A stretch of 64,000 nucleotides of DNA from Lutibacter sp. (GTDB taxonomy: Bacteria; Bacteroidota; Bacteroidia; Flavobacteriales; Flavobacteriaceae). The position numbers were made by a program, and so were the translations under genes. The notes under the pieces were generated by a model that saw only the letters and a program-made list of their open reading frames with translations, was not told where the DNA came from and ran no database searches. The first letter of the stretch is position 1; every line of letters starts with the position of its first letter. Positions 44,352 through 51,698 of the stretch are shown here, piece after piece. Location: assembly GCF_016342705.1 (NCBI RefSeq), contig NZ_JAEINV010000002.1, positions 62,001 through 126,000 of the forward strand, given 5' to 3'.

Positions 44352-44456
44352 ATGACAACAACACAAAAAGAAAACGCAAACCAATTAAAACAATTTCAAA
44401 CAGAATTTAACCGCTTAAAGACTTTAAGAGAATTGCTTTTAAGTAAAAAACACTAA
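44352..44456 (+). CDS. Tiny protein (34 aa) after the integrase
   Basis: An ATG two bases after the integrase stop opens a 34-codon frame MTTTQKENANQLKQFQTEF... ending KKH. It is mostly helical by appearance, with charged and Gln residues. Tight spacing with the integrase and a normal start support it as a real gene, but there is no comparison to confirm it. Confidence 0.4.
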   Translation: MTTTQKENANQLKQFQTEFNRLKTLRELLLSKKH

Positions 44457-44474
44457 ATTTATTGTTACAAATTA

Positions 44475-44496
44475 AAAGGAGGGTAAAACCTCCTTT
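44475..44496 (+). terminator. Hairpin after the integrase operon
   Basis: AAAGGAGG (44475-44482) pairs with CCTCCTTT (44489-44496) around gtaaaa. No long T run follows, so it could instead attenuate or process the transcript. A GGAGGG-type stem recurs at 47048-47074. Confidence 0.5.
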
Positions 44497-44514
44497 ACTG
44501 GCTATTTATACATT

Positions 44515-45264
44515 ATGAAATTGGAATACAAAGGCAATAATATATTTGAATATATTATTAGTAATTCAGAAAAAAAGGAACTTAATAAATTAAAAATTTA
44601 TTTTACAAACCTCCTTAATGATTATATGATAAATGAAAGAGAAGAAATTGACATTCAACTGGCACCACATTTATTAAATAGTCATAAAATTGCTGAACTG
44701 CATAACATTAGAGGTCATATAATACGAGATTTAGATTATAACGACCAATTTCAAAATGTATTTAGTATTAATACTGGAAAAGTTGAATTTAACAATACAA
44801 CGGATTTTCTTTATTTCGCTAATAGTTATCAAATTTTAATCGACACTTCAAGAGCTGAAAGAGTTTTAAAAAACATTTTAAGAGTTAAAACAATTGAAAG
44901 AATGATTGAGATTGATTATAAAAATGAAATTGAAATTCAATTTAATGTTAGTGAGAATTATTCTAAAAATTACACAAAATATTTCACTCCTTACGGTTTT
45001 GAATTATTTCAGCATATTGATAAGGCTTATTTTGAAAATAAAAAACCAACTAAATATTCTGAAATATATCATTTTTTATATGGCATAGATGATTTTAAAA
45101 TTAATTGCTATAAAACTGATTTTCAAAAATTTTTATTAACCTATAACGGAACTAAATTTTCAAAAATAGGTAATTCGAAAAACGAAAAAGGTTTAAATAA
45201 ATATTTAAACGACCTCAAAAAAGAATTTATTGAAAGTAATAACATACCATATAAAAACGATTAA
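44515..45264 (+). CDS. Unknown element protein (249 aa)
   Basis: Not recognised. It is a charged, Asn/Lys/Ile-rich protein without signal peptide or membrane segment. Its patterns (DIQLAPHLLNSHKI, IRDLDYNDQFQNVFSIN, TPYGFELFQHIDKAYFENKKPTKYSEIYHFLYG) suggest a mostly helical fold. It sits between the integrase and the HTH gene, the position used by rteC in the 29-34 kb element, but no clear similarity to RteC is visible. Confidence 0.65.
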   Translation: MKLEYKGNNIFEYIISNSEKKELNKLKIYFTNLLNDYMINEREEIDIQLAPHLLNSHKIAELHNIRGHIIRDLDYNDQFQNVFSINTGKVEFNNTTDFLYFANSYQILIDTSRAERVLKNILRVKTIERMIEIDYKNEIEIQFNVSENYSKNYTKYFTPYGFELFQHIDKAYFENKKPTKYSEIYHFLYGIDDFKINCYKTDFQKFLLTYNGTKFSKIGNSKNEKGLNKYLNDLKKEFIESNNIPYKND

Positions 45265-45272
45265 AAAAGAAA

Positions 45273-45310
45273 TGAAATATTTCAGAAATAGAATGAAATA
45301 GTCTGAAATA
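45273..45310 (+). promoter_or_regulatory. Three tgaaata repeats upstream of the HTH gene
   Basis: tgaaata starts at 45273, 45294 and 45304, that is 21 and 10 bases apart, about two and one helical turns. The array is 47 bases before the HTH start and would suit binding by a dimeric regulator. Confidence 0.4.
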
Positions 45311-45356
45311 CTTCGAATGTAATTTTACACCATAGTTTAATAAAAAATTTAATATT

Positions 45357-45650
45357 ATGGTAGTAAACAACAGTATTACACAATTACACAACTGCACTCC
45401 GGAACAACTAACAGAACAAATACTTCAAGGAGTACAAAACAAGTTAAACGAGTTTAAAAAGGAATTAGAGCCAAACAGTAAAGAAACCTATTTAACGAGG
45501 TTACAAACTGCAAAAATGCTCTCTATTAGTTTAACAACATTAAACGACTGGAGTAATAAAGGACTTTGCAAAAGTTATAAATATGGAAACCGTACCTATT
45601 ACAAATTAAGTGAGATTGAAACTAATTTAAACAACTCAAATACTTTGTAA
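45357..45650 (+). CDS. Excisionase-type HTH protein of the tRNA-Arg element
   Basis: This 97-residue protein has an HTH_17-type domain at about residues 48-92: YLTRLQTAKMLSISLTTLNDWSNKGLCKSYKYGNRTYYKLSEI. It shares its layout (N-terminal helix, TPEQ... then HTH) with the 99-residue protein at 29040. It overlaps nothing and is followed at 2 bases by the next gene. Likely excisionase or regulator. Confidence 0.82.
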   Translation: MVVNNSITQLHNCTPEQLTEQILQGVQNKLNEFKKELEPNSKETYLTRLQTAKMLSISLTTLNDWSNKGLCKSYKYGNRTYYKLSEIETNLNNSNTL

Positions 45651-45652
45651 TT

Positions 45653-46150
45653 ATGAATGCAAAAAATGTAATTCCTCCGGCTAAACAAAGATTTGAACGT
45701 AAATTTTATAGAGTGTGCAATGAAATTGAATTTAAAAAAGATTACTTAATTACATTCTCTAAAGAGCCAAAGAAAAATGATGTTTTCACACGCAAAATAA
45801 GAATTGAAAAATATCTAGGAAAAGGTTATAAAAACACAAAAAGAAAAGATTTTAAAATTATATTGAGGTTAAGAACAGACACAAATTGGGAAAGGTGCTA
45901 TTTATGGACTGGTTTACTACCTAGCCAAAATAAACGTTCTTTTTTTGGAGATATTCCCGAAATTAATTTTGAAACTTCAAAATACATAAAAAAACATTTA
46001 ATAGTAATACAATTTTCTGACGACTGGAAAACTATTGTTTTAGATGTTTTTAAAGGGTTTATACCAAAGAATAATAAGGAAACTTTTAACATACTTCAAG
46101 AACACCCTTTCATTTATAATAATTCATTAAAATACTTAAAATCAGCATAA
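45653..46150 (+). CDS. Unknown element protein (165 aa)
   Basis: Not recognised. It starts two bases after the HTH gene, so it is co-transcribed. It is basic at the N-terminus (PPAKQRFERKFYRVCNEIEFKKD), has a RTDTNWERCYLWTGLLP stretch near 75-91, and ends with an Asn-rich tail. No known motif; a nucleic-acid-binding role is possible from the charge. Confidence 0.65.
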   Translation: MNAKNVIPPAKQRFERKFYRVCNEIEFKKDYLITFSKEPKKNDVFTRKIRIEKYLGKGYKNTKRKDFKIILRLRTDTNWERCYLWTGLLPSQNKRSFFGDIPEINFETSKYIKKHLIVIQFSDDWKTIVLDVFKGFIPKNNKETFNILQEHPFIYNNSLKYLKSA

Positions 46151-46160
46151 TTATAAAATA

Positions 46161-46190
46161 AAAAACGGTGCTATAATTGGCACCGTTTTT
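46161..46190 (+). terminator. Terminator after the HTH-165 aa operon
   Basis: AAAAACGGTGC (46161-46171) and GCACCGTTTTT (46180-46190) form a perfect 11-bp stem, with T run. Confidence 0.85.
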
Positions 46191-46278
46191 ATACAAAAAA
46201 TGTGTTACTGGCTAAAGTCATACACACGTCAAATATACAAAATAATGAATTTAAAGGCTAAAATAATACATCAATAAT

Positions 46279-46692
46279 ATGAACGATAAAACAAATTATA
46301 TCAAACTACCAATATGGTTTATACAAATGTCATCTAACAAAAATACACCATTTTACTTAACTCCATTTGAACAACAACTATACTTGTTAATAAGAGGTTT
46401 GTGTAATTCGGGTAAGTGTTATGCCAATGATAACTATTTTCGTAAAATTTTTAAAGTCAGCACTAAACACGTCAATAAAAGTATGAATAAACTAGAGTAT
46501 TACGAATTGATTAAAAGAGTTCACCAAAATAATAAAAGGTATATTGAATTATATAACAATATAAAGGAGGGTCAAGTATTGGTTTGTTTTGGAGAAAAAA
46601 AAGAAATAACAGTAATTACACAAAAAGGTGCATATAAATACTCTAAAGATGATGCACACCTTTTAAGTATTAATGACCTTGAAAAATTGTAA
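46279..46692 (+). CDS. Replication-initiator-like winged-helix protein (137 aa)
   Basis: A winged-helix-type region occupies residues about 25-85: FYLTPFEQQLYLLIRGLCN, then CYANDNYFRKIFKVSTKHVNKSMNKLEYYELIKRV. Such proteins in small Bacteroidota elements resemble the N-terminal part of replication initiators. Four 22-bp iterons begin 26 bases after its stop, which strengthens a replication role. It is short for a Rep protein and lacks a second domain, so the role is inference. Confidence 0.7.
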   Translation: MNDKTNYIKLPIWFIQMSSNKNTPFYLTPFEQQLYLLIRGLCNSGKCYANDNYFRKIFKVSTKHVNKSMNKLEYYELIKRVHQNNKRYIELYNNIKEGQVLVCFGEKKEITVITQKGAYKYSKDDAHLLSINDLEKL

Positions 46693-46718
46693 CTACTCAA
46701 TATTTCAATAAGTTTAGT

Positions 46719-46806
46719 GCAATGCACCTAAAGGTTAAATACAATACACCTAGAGGTTTAATACAATACACCTAGAGGTTAAGTGCAATACACCTAGAGG
46801 TTTAAT
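46719..46806. repeat. Four 22-bp iterons
   Basis: Four copies in tandem without spacers start at 46719, 46741, 46763 and 46785; the core is caatacacctagaggtt, with small changes only in the first copy. This is the architecture of a plasmid iteron origin and suggests the element replicates after excision, or controls copy number. Confidence 0.8.
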
Positions 46807-46836
46807 ATATATAATAATATAAATAATATTAAAAAT

Positions 46837-46864
46837 AAAAGAGAGATATACACTCTCTTTTTTA
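46837..46864. terminator. Hairpin after the iterons
   Basis: aaaagagag pairs with ctctctttt across atataca, with a T run on the plus strand. It ends transcription of the replication-like gene after the iterons. Confidence 0.65.
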
Positions 46865-47259
46865 TTTAGTGTATTATTGATTAAGAAAATATTAAAAATA
46901 AAATACCCGGTATGGGGTCAAATCCATACACAAAACAATATACCTACATCGACTGCTAGTTAGAATTTTACTTACTGTAAATTTATACAAAGGGGGGGGT
47001 TAAATATTAATATATTAAATACTTATAAAACATTATTGTAAAAAATAACCCTCCTAATTTAAAACTAGGAGGGTAAAAAAATTGCTATGAAAAAGATTTT
47101 TGAGGTGAACCCTCAAATTTTCAATTGTAAAAATAACATAATATTTGAGTTTACAAAAGTTACTGTATTAAAAAACTTCAAAACAAATTATTCAACCATT
47201 AACAACGTTAGTATATAATGTTAAAACGTATTTAAATGCGTTTTAAAGAACTTTTACAG
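46865..47259. other. Right end of the element, non-coding
   Basis: No gene. It holds a run of eight G (46992-46999), an inverted pair gtatgg/ccatac near 46911, and a perfect 9-bp hairpin ACCCTCCTA/TAGGAGGGT (47048-47056 and 47066-47074). Confidence 0.5.
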
Positions 47260-47291
47260 AATAAACGACACAAAAAACGACACACTTTTAA
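47260..47291. repeat. Right end repeat with two ACGACACA boxes
   Basis: A perfect 32-bp match to 42925-42956. It is 50 bases from attR and 137 bases inward from attL on the other side. Probable arm-type binding sites for the integrase. Confidence 0.75.
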
Positions 47292-47340
47292 AATGCCTAC
47301 TCAAACTCTTAATGTTTATAGGGGTTTAAAATAATTATTC

Positions 47341-47354
47341 GTAGCTCCACCAGG
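47341..47354. repeat. attR of the tRNA-Arg element
   Basis: gtagctccaccagg, identical to attL at 42774-42787. It is part of the T-arm and acceptor stem of the tRNA, so the tRNA stays intact after integration. Confidence 0.85.
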
Positions 47355-47413
47355 ACTCGAACCTGGATCAAAAGTTTAGGAAACTTCTATTCTATCCCTT
47401 GAACTATGGAGCC
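47342..47413 (-). tRNA. tRNA-Arg (anticodon CCT)
   Basis: On the minus strand GGCTCCA ... anticodon loop TTCCTAA in a GAAGT/ACTTT stem ... T-arm CCAGG-TTCGAGT-CCTGG ... TGGAGCT then A. The anticodon CCT reads AGG. It carries the att site of the 4.6-kb element. Confidence 0.9.
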
Positions 47414-47446
47414 TTTAAAAAACAGTATAAAATTACGGATAATTAA

Positions 47447-47872
47447 TTATCCTTTAAAACTATTTCCAAAAAGGGTATCAATTTCATCTTTTTTAAAGAA
47501 AGCACTAGAACCAAAAGTATTTAGCAATAGATTATTTTGTCTGATTTTAACCAAACTTTGCCCATTAATTTGATGATATTCAAATTTTACAATGGTTTCA
47601 TCACCCGCTTTAATAATTATTTGATGGCTTCTATTTTTTTTAAAACCATCTGCAATAATACTGTAAATACTTTCTTTAAACGTAAAATGAAAGGTGTTTT
47701 CTGTTAAAACTTCATGCGAAGAAAGGATATCAGAATATGTTAATGAAAATCTGTTATTTTCTTTCAATAATTTAAGTGAATGACTGCCACTTTTTACAAA
47801 TCCTATCTGCTGACTAAAAACAGTAATGGTAGTTGAAAAGAAAAATACAATTAATATAATTATAATACGCAT
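47447..47872 (-). CDS. Exported hypothetical protein (141 aa)
   Basis: The first 21 residues (IIILIVFFFSTTITVFSQ) are a signal peptide with a cleavage site after FSQ. The mature part (HSLKLLKENNRFSLTYSDIL, FHFTFKESIYSIIADGFKK) is beta-rich with no known domain. It has no obvious partner and lies beyond the right end of the element. Confidence 0.72.
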   Translation of the reverse strand: MRIIIILIVFFFSTTITVFSQQIGFVKSGSHSLKLLKENNRFSLTYSDILSSHEVLTENTFHFTFKESIYSIIADGFKKNRSHQIIIKAGDETIVKFEYHQINGQSLVKIRQNNLLLNTFGSSAFFKKDEIDTLFGNSFKG

Positions 47873-48363
47873 TTAAATGGGCTGACTTTTTATTATTTCA
47901 GTTTTAATAATTATGATATATCAAATTAAAACCAACCGCAAAAATAAACTTATCTTTGGGTTAAGCCCTAGAATTGCTTAATAATTTTAAAAAAAAGCAC
48001 TTATTATAATTTCTAATTCAAAAATTATTAGTTAGCCCTTATTCTTGTTTTTTAGACTTTCATATAATTAGTTCATTATTAATATATTGCCTATTTATAA
48101 CTTAGCATTTAGAAACTTCCTATAGTTGAAAAACACTCAATAAAGCGCAAGAAACTTTAATATGCTATTATATAACCTTTAAAACAAAAAATTGATTAAA
48201 AATTAATTTCGAACAAAACATTGGCTAAGTAACAAACCAAAAAAGCCTTTGCATTGCTTTAAAGTCTTTAATTAAATTTTCTTTCCTTCTTTAAAGAAGC
48301 TACTACTGGAATTCATTAATTCAACACAATTATATAAATAGTATTGGATTCAATTTTTATTAT
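47873..48363. other. Intergenic stretch with dispersed imperfect repeat
   Basis: No gene. From about 48191 to 48345 it carries words shared with 57525-57650 and 60185-60340: atttcgaacaaaac, aaaaaagccttt.cattgct, and agaagct...ctggaattca. These are diverged copies of one intergenic sequence. Confidence 0.6.
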
Positions 48364-51300
48364 TTATTTGAAATACTTATTTATTTTAATAAATAATTTA
48401 TCCTTTTTAAGTGGTTTTGGAATATAATCATTGCAACCAGCTTCAAGAGCTTTTTCTCTATCACCTGATAGTGCAAATGCAGTTTGAGCAATGATAATTA
48501 CTTCCTTATTATATTCGCGTATTTTACGTGTCACTTCATAGCCATTAATTCCTGGAATTCCAATATCCATTAAAATAAGGTCAACATCTGAATTTTCACT
48601 TAAAGTATCCAGTGCTTTATAGCCATTATCTGCAAGCAGCAACGCTTTGGCAATAGGAGTTAATAATTCTTCTAAATATAACTGTGTCACCATATCATCT
48701 TCTACAATTAAAATTTTTAAAGGAGGAATTTCTGATGATACAACATTATTTAAGTTTTTATGAAAAGCTGGTGCAGTATTTTGTGTAAATGTTTGACTAG
48801 CTATTGTAAAACTAAAAGTGGAACCAACTCCTTCCTTTGATTCTAACACAATGGTACCACCCAACATTTCAACATATGCTTTGGAAATGGCAAGTCCTAA
48901 ACCAGAACCTTCGTAAACAGCTTTGTCTTCAATATCAGCCTGCACAAAACGATCAAAAACAAAAGGCTGTCGTTCTAAAGGAATTCCAATTCCTGTGTCC
49001 TTTACATTAAACTCAACCTGATTTCCTTTATGATAGCATCCAAATTCAACAGTGCCTTTTTTCGTAAATTTAAGTGCATTTTTTATTAAATTTACAAGTA
49101 CAGCATACAATTTTTCCTTATCAGTTTTCACCATGGCTAGCGAATCTGGTATAGCATTAACCATTAAAAATTGAATTCCTTTTGTATCTGCTTCAGGTTT
49201 AAAAAACGCATAAAGCTCTTCCATTTGACTGTTTAAATTGAATTCAGAAAGCGCAATTTTCATTTGGCCCGACTCTATTTTTGAAATATCCACAATATCA
49301 TTAATAGTTGTCAACAATCGTTTCCCACTTTTTTCGATAATATTGATATATTTCTGCTGTTTCTCATTACTTAAGTCAGGAGATTTTAACAGTCCAGAAA
49401 ACCCGAGAATTCCGTTCATTGGTGTACGAATTTCATGACTCATATTGGCTAAAAATGCTGATTTTAGGCGGTCGCTTTCTTCTGCTTTTTCTTTTGCTAA
49501 AATCAATTCGTTCTCTATTATTTTTTTTTGAGTAATATCTTGTGCAGTTCCATAAACACCTATTATTGTATTGTTATTATCCTTATTTATATTTCCTTTT
49601 GAAATTATTTGCTTTACATTACCGTTTTCTGTGATAATATCCAACTCAATTTCATAAGGAATTTCACGCTGAATGCAATCTTGAATTGATTTATCAAGTA
49701 TTGCAAAACTTTCTTTGGTAAAGTATGATTGATGAACTGAATAGTTTGGTGCTGGTAAATCATAAGACCGCTCAAAAATATTAAATAATTCTTTTGACCA
49801 TGTTACGATATCGGTGGCGGTCATATATTCCCAATTCCCAACATGTGATAATGCCTGTGCTTCCAACAACTTTCTTTCGCTTTCTTCTGCTTTTTCTTTG
49901 GCCTTTACCAAATCTTGCATCATTTCCCTTTTTTCGGTAATATCTTCTTTTATAGCCAAGTAATATTTTATGATGCCGTTTTTATCTCGTATTGGAGATA
50001 TTAAAGCGCTTTCCCAATACAATTCGCCATTTTTCCTTTTATTATGAAATTCCCCGTTCCAAGATTTTCCTTCTTTTACTGTATCCCATAATTTTTGATA
50101 TTCTTCTTTTGTTTTCTCACCCGATTTTAAAATTCTAGGGGTTTTTCCTATAGCTTCTTCTAATGAATAGCCCGTAACTTCAACAAATTTTTGATTAACA
50201 TACTCAATTTTCCCATCTAAATCTGTAATTAGAATACTAGCAGGACTTTGTTCAACCGCACTCGATAATTTTATTAACTGTTCTTCAGATATTTTTGCAT
50301 CAGTGACATCGCGTTGGGTTCCCCACTGCCTTATTAAGTGTCCATTTTTAACAATTCCAATAGAACTATTTAGGTAATATTTAATCTCCCCATTTTCATC
50401 TGGTTCTTCCGTTTCATTATTTTCTGAACGATAGCCTGCTTCAATAAAATGTTTAATTGCTTCTCTGTTTTTAAGGTTATCACTTCCTCCGTGAAGTTCC
50501 AATTGACTTTTTCCAAGAATATCTTTCAAATTTTTTATCCCGTACATCCTCATAAAAGCCGTATTGCATTCTGCAATAAATGCATGGTTGTACAAATAGT
50601 CAATTTGTTGTTCTACAGATAAATGAACAGACATTGGGGTATCCAATTCAAAACGATAAACGCCTTCCGACACCTGTGAAATAAAACTTTCATATCGTTC
50701 TTTACTGGCTCGTAATTTGTTTTCAATTTTTTTCCGCTTAGAAATATCATGGTCAACACCTCTATATCCAAGCAGTTCATTTTGAGCATTTAAAATAGGC
50801 GAACCACTTGTTTGAAGTATAATAATACTACCATTTTTATGAATATTGGAGTTCTGGAACCTCTTGAAATTTTTCTTTTTTGAAAAAGTTTCAAAAGCTA
50901 TTTGCTTTAAAACCTCCTTGTTTTCAGGTATAAAAAAATCGTAAAAATATTTTTTACCCACCAATTCTTCCGGAGTATATCCTAAAAGAGTGAAACTCAT
51001 TTCACTGGAATAGGTATACATTCCATTGTTATCAACTTCCCAAATCCATTCTCCAGCAACCTCTGCAATGCTTTGAAATCTAATTTTACTTTCAACTAAT
51101 TTAGCTTGCGTTATTTTACGCTCCTCAATCTCTTTTTTAAGTGTTTTATTGGCGCTTATAAGTTCTTGTGTCCGTTTATCAACAATTTTTTCAATGGCTG
51201 TTTTTTCCTCTCTAAGAATGTCTTCAGAATATTTAATGCGCAGCATTACTTTAATCTGAGCAATCAATTCTGCAGGTTCAATTGGTTTTGCAACAAATGC

Positions 51301-51606
51301 ATCAGCACCCAATTCCAAAGCTTTAATCTTACTTGCTGCATCCGTTTTTATAGCAGTTACCATGGCAATTGGTATGTGCTTTGTCAATTCATTTGATTTC
51401 AACATTTTACAAGCCTCATAACCATCTATTCCCGGCATAATAACGTCTAATAATATGGTGTCTGGTTGTTCTTCAATTGCCAATCGAATTCCTTCCTTAG
51501 CTGATGTTGCTGTTATTACCTCATTTCCTGGGAGAAAAGATTTAATGACCGCTTTTATGGTAATTAAATTATCTAACTGGTCGTCTATTGCTAAAATTTT
51601 ACTCAT
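48364..51606 (-). CDS. Hybrid histidine kinase with two receiver domains
   Basis: This 1080-residue soluble kinase has a receiver at 1-120 (phosphoacceptor Asp near 54, LLDVIMPG), a coiled coil, about four PAS/PAC domains between 170 and 690, HisKA (ANMSHEIRTPMNG), HATPase (DTGIGIPLERQPFVF and GSGLGLAIS) and a second receiver at the C-terminus (ILMDIGIPGINGYE). It has no membrane segment, so PAS domains sense cytoplasmic signals. It is 92 bases downstream of the 1370-residue kinase on the same strand and probably co-transcribed with it. Confidence 0.93.
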   Translation of the reverse strand: MSKILAIDDQLDNLITIKAVIKSFLPGNEVITATSAKEGIRLAIEEQPDTILLDVIMPGIDGYEACKMLKSNELTKHIPIAMVTAIKTDAASKIKALELGADAFVAKPIEPAELIAQIKVMLRIKYSEDILREEKTAIEKIVDKRTQELISANKTLKKEIEERKITQAKLVESKIRFQSIAEVAGEWIWEVDNNGMYTYSSEMSFTLLGYTPEELVGKKYFYDFFIPENKEVLKQIAFETFSKKKNFKRFQNSNIHKNGSIIILQTSGSPILNAQNELLGYRGVDHDISKRKKIENKLRASKERYESFISQVSEGVYRFELDTPMSVHLSVEQQIDYLYNHAFIAECNTAFMRMYGIKNLKDILGKSQLELHGGSDNLKNREAIKHFIEAGYRSENNETEEPDENGEIKYYLNSSIGIVKNGHLIRQWGTQRDVTDAKISEEQLIKLSSAVEQSPASILITDLDGKIEYVNQKFVEVTGYSLEEAIGKTPRILKSGEKTKEEYQKLWDTVKEGKSWNGEFHNKRKNGELYWESALISPIRDKNGIIKYYLAIKEDITEKREMMQDLVKAKEKAEESERKLLEAQALSHVGNWEYMTATDIVTWSKELFNIFERSYDLPAPNYSVHQSYFTKESFAILDKSIQDCIQREIPYEIELDIITENGNVKQIISKGNINKDNNNTIIGVYGTAQDITQKKIIENELILAKEKAEESDRLKSAFLANMSHEIRTPMNGILGFSGLLKSPDLSNEKQQKYINIIEKSGKRLLTTINDIVDISKIESGQMKIALSEFNLNSQMEELYAFFKPEADTKGIQFLMVNAIPDSLAMVKTDKEKLYAVLVNLIKNALKFTKKGTVEFGCYHKGNQVEFNVKDTGIGIPLERQPFVFDRFVQADIEDKAVYEGSGLGLAISKAYVEMLGGTIVLESKEGVGSTFSFTIASQTFTQNTAPAFHKNLNNVVSSEIPPLKILIVEDDMVTQLYLEELLTPIAKALLLADNGYKALDTLSENSDVDLILMDIGIPGINGYEVTRKIREYNKEVIIIAQTAFALSGDREKALEAGCNDYIPKPLKKDKLFIKINKYFK

Positions 51607-51698
51607 GTTTTAGGGGAAAATAATTTTACAATTATGCTCATCAAAAAATGTATTTAATTCGCTAAGCATCATGTGCGCTATCAATATAAACTACTATT

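Larger units (their letters stand above)
42774..47354. mobile_element. 4.6-kb integrative element in tRNA-Arg(CCT)
   Basis: The element is bounded by 14-bp direct repeats, one in the 3' end of tRNA-Arg. It carries a tyrosine integrase, a 34-codon gene, three unknown or HTH genes, a replication-like winged-helix gene and four 22-bp iterons. A perfect 32-bp direct repeat lies near each end (42925-42956 and 47260-47291). There are no conjugation, capsid or cargo genes, so it is either a minimal integrative-replicative element or a satellite that depends on a helper. Confidence 0.85.

Noticed and set aside
46719..46806. Could the four 22-bp repeats be a CRISPR array?
   Set aside because: The copies are directly adjacent with no spacers, and no cas gene is present; iterons fit better.
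46992..46999. Run of eight G as a phase-variable switch
   Set aside because: It is not in a gene or an identifiable promoter, so there is nothing visible to switch.
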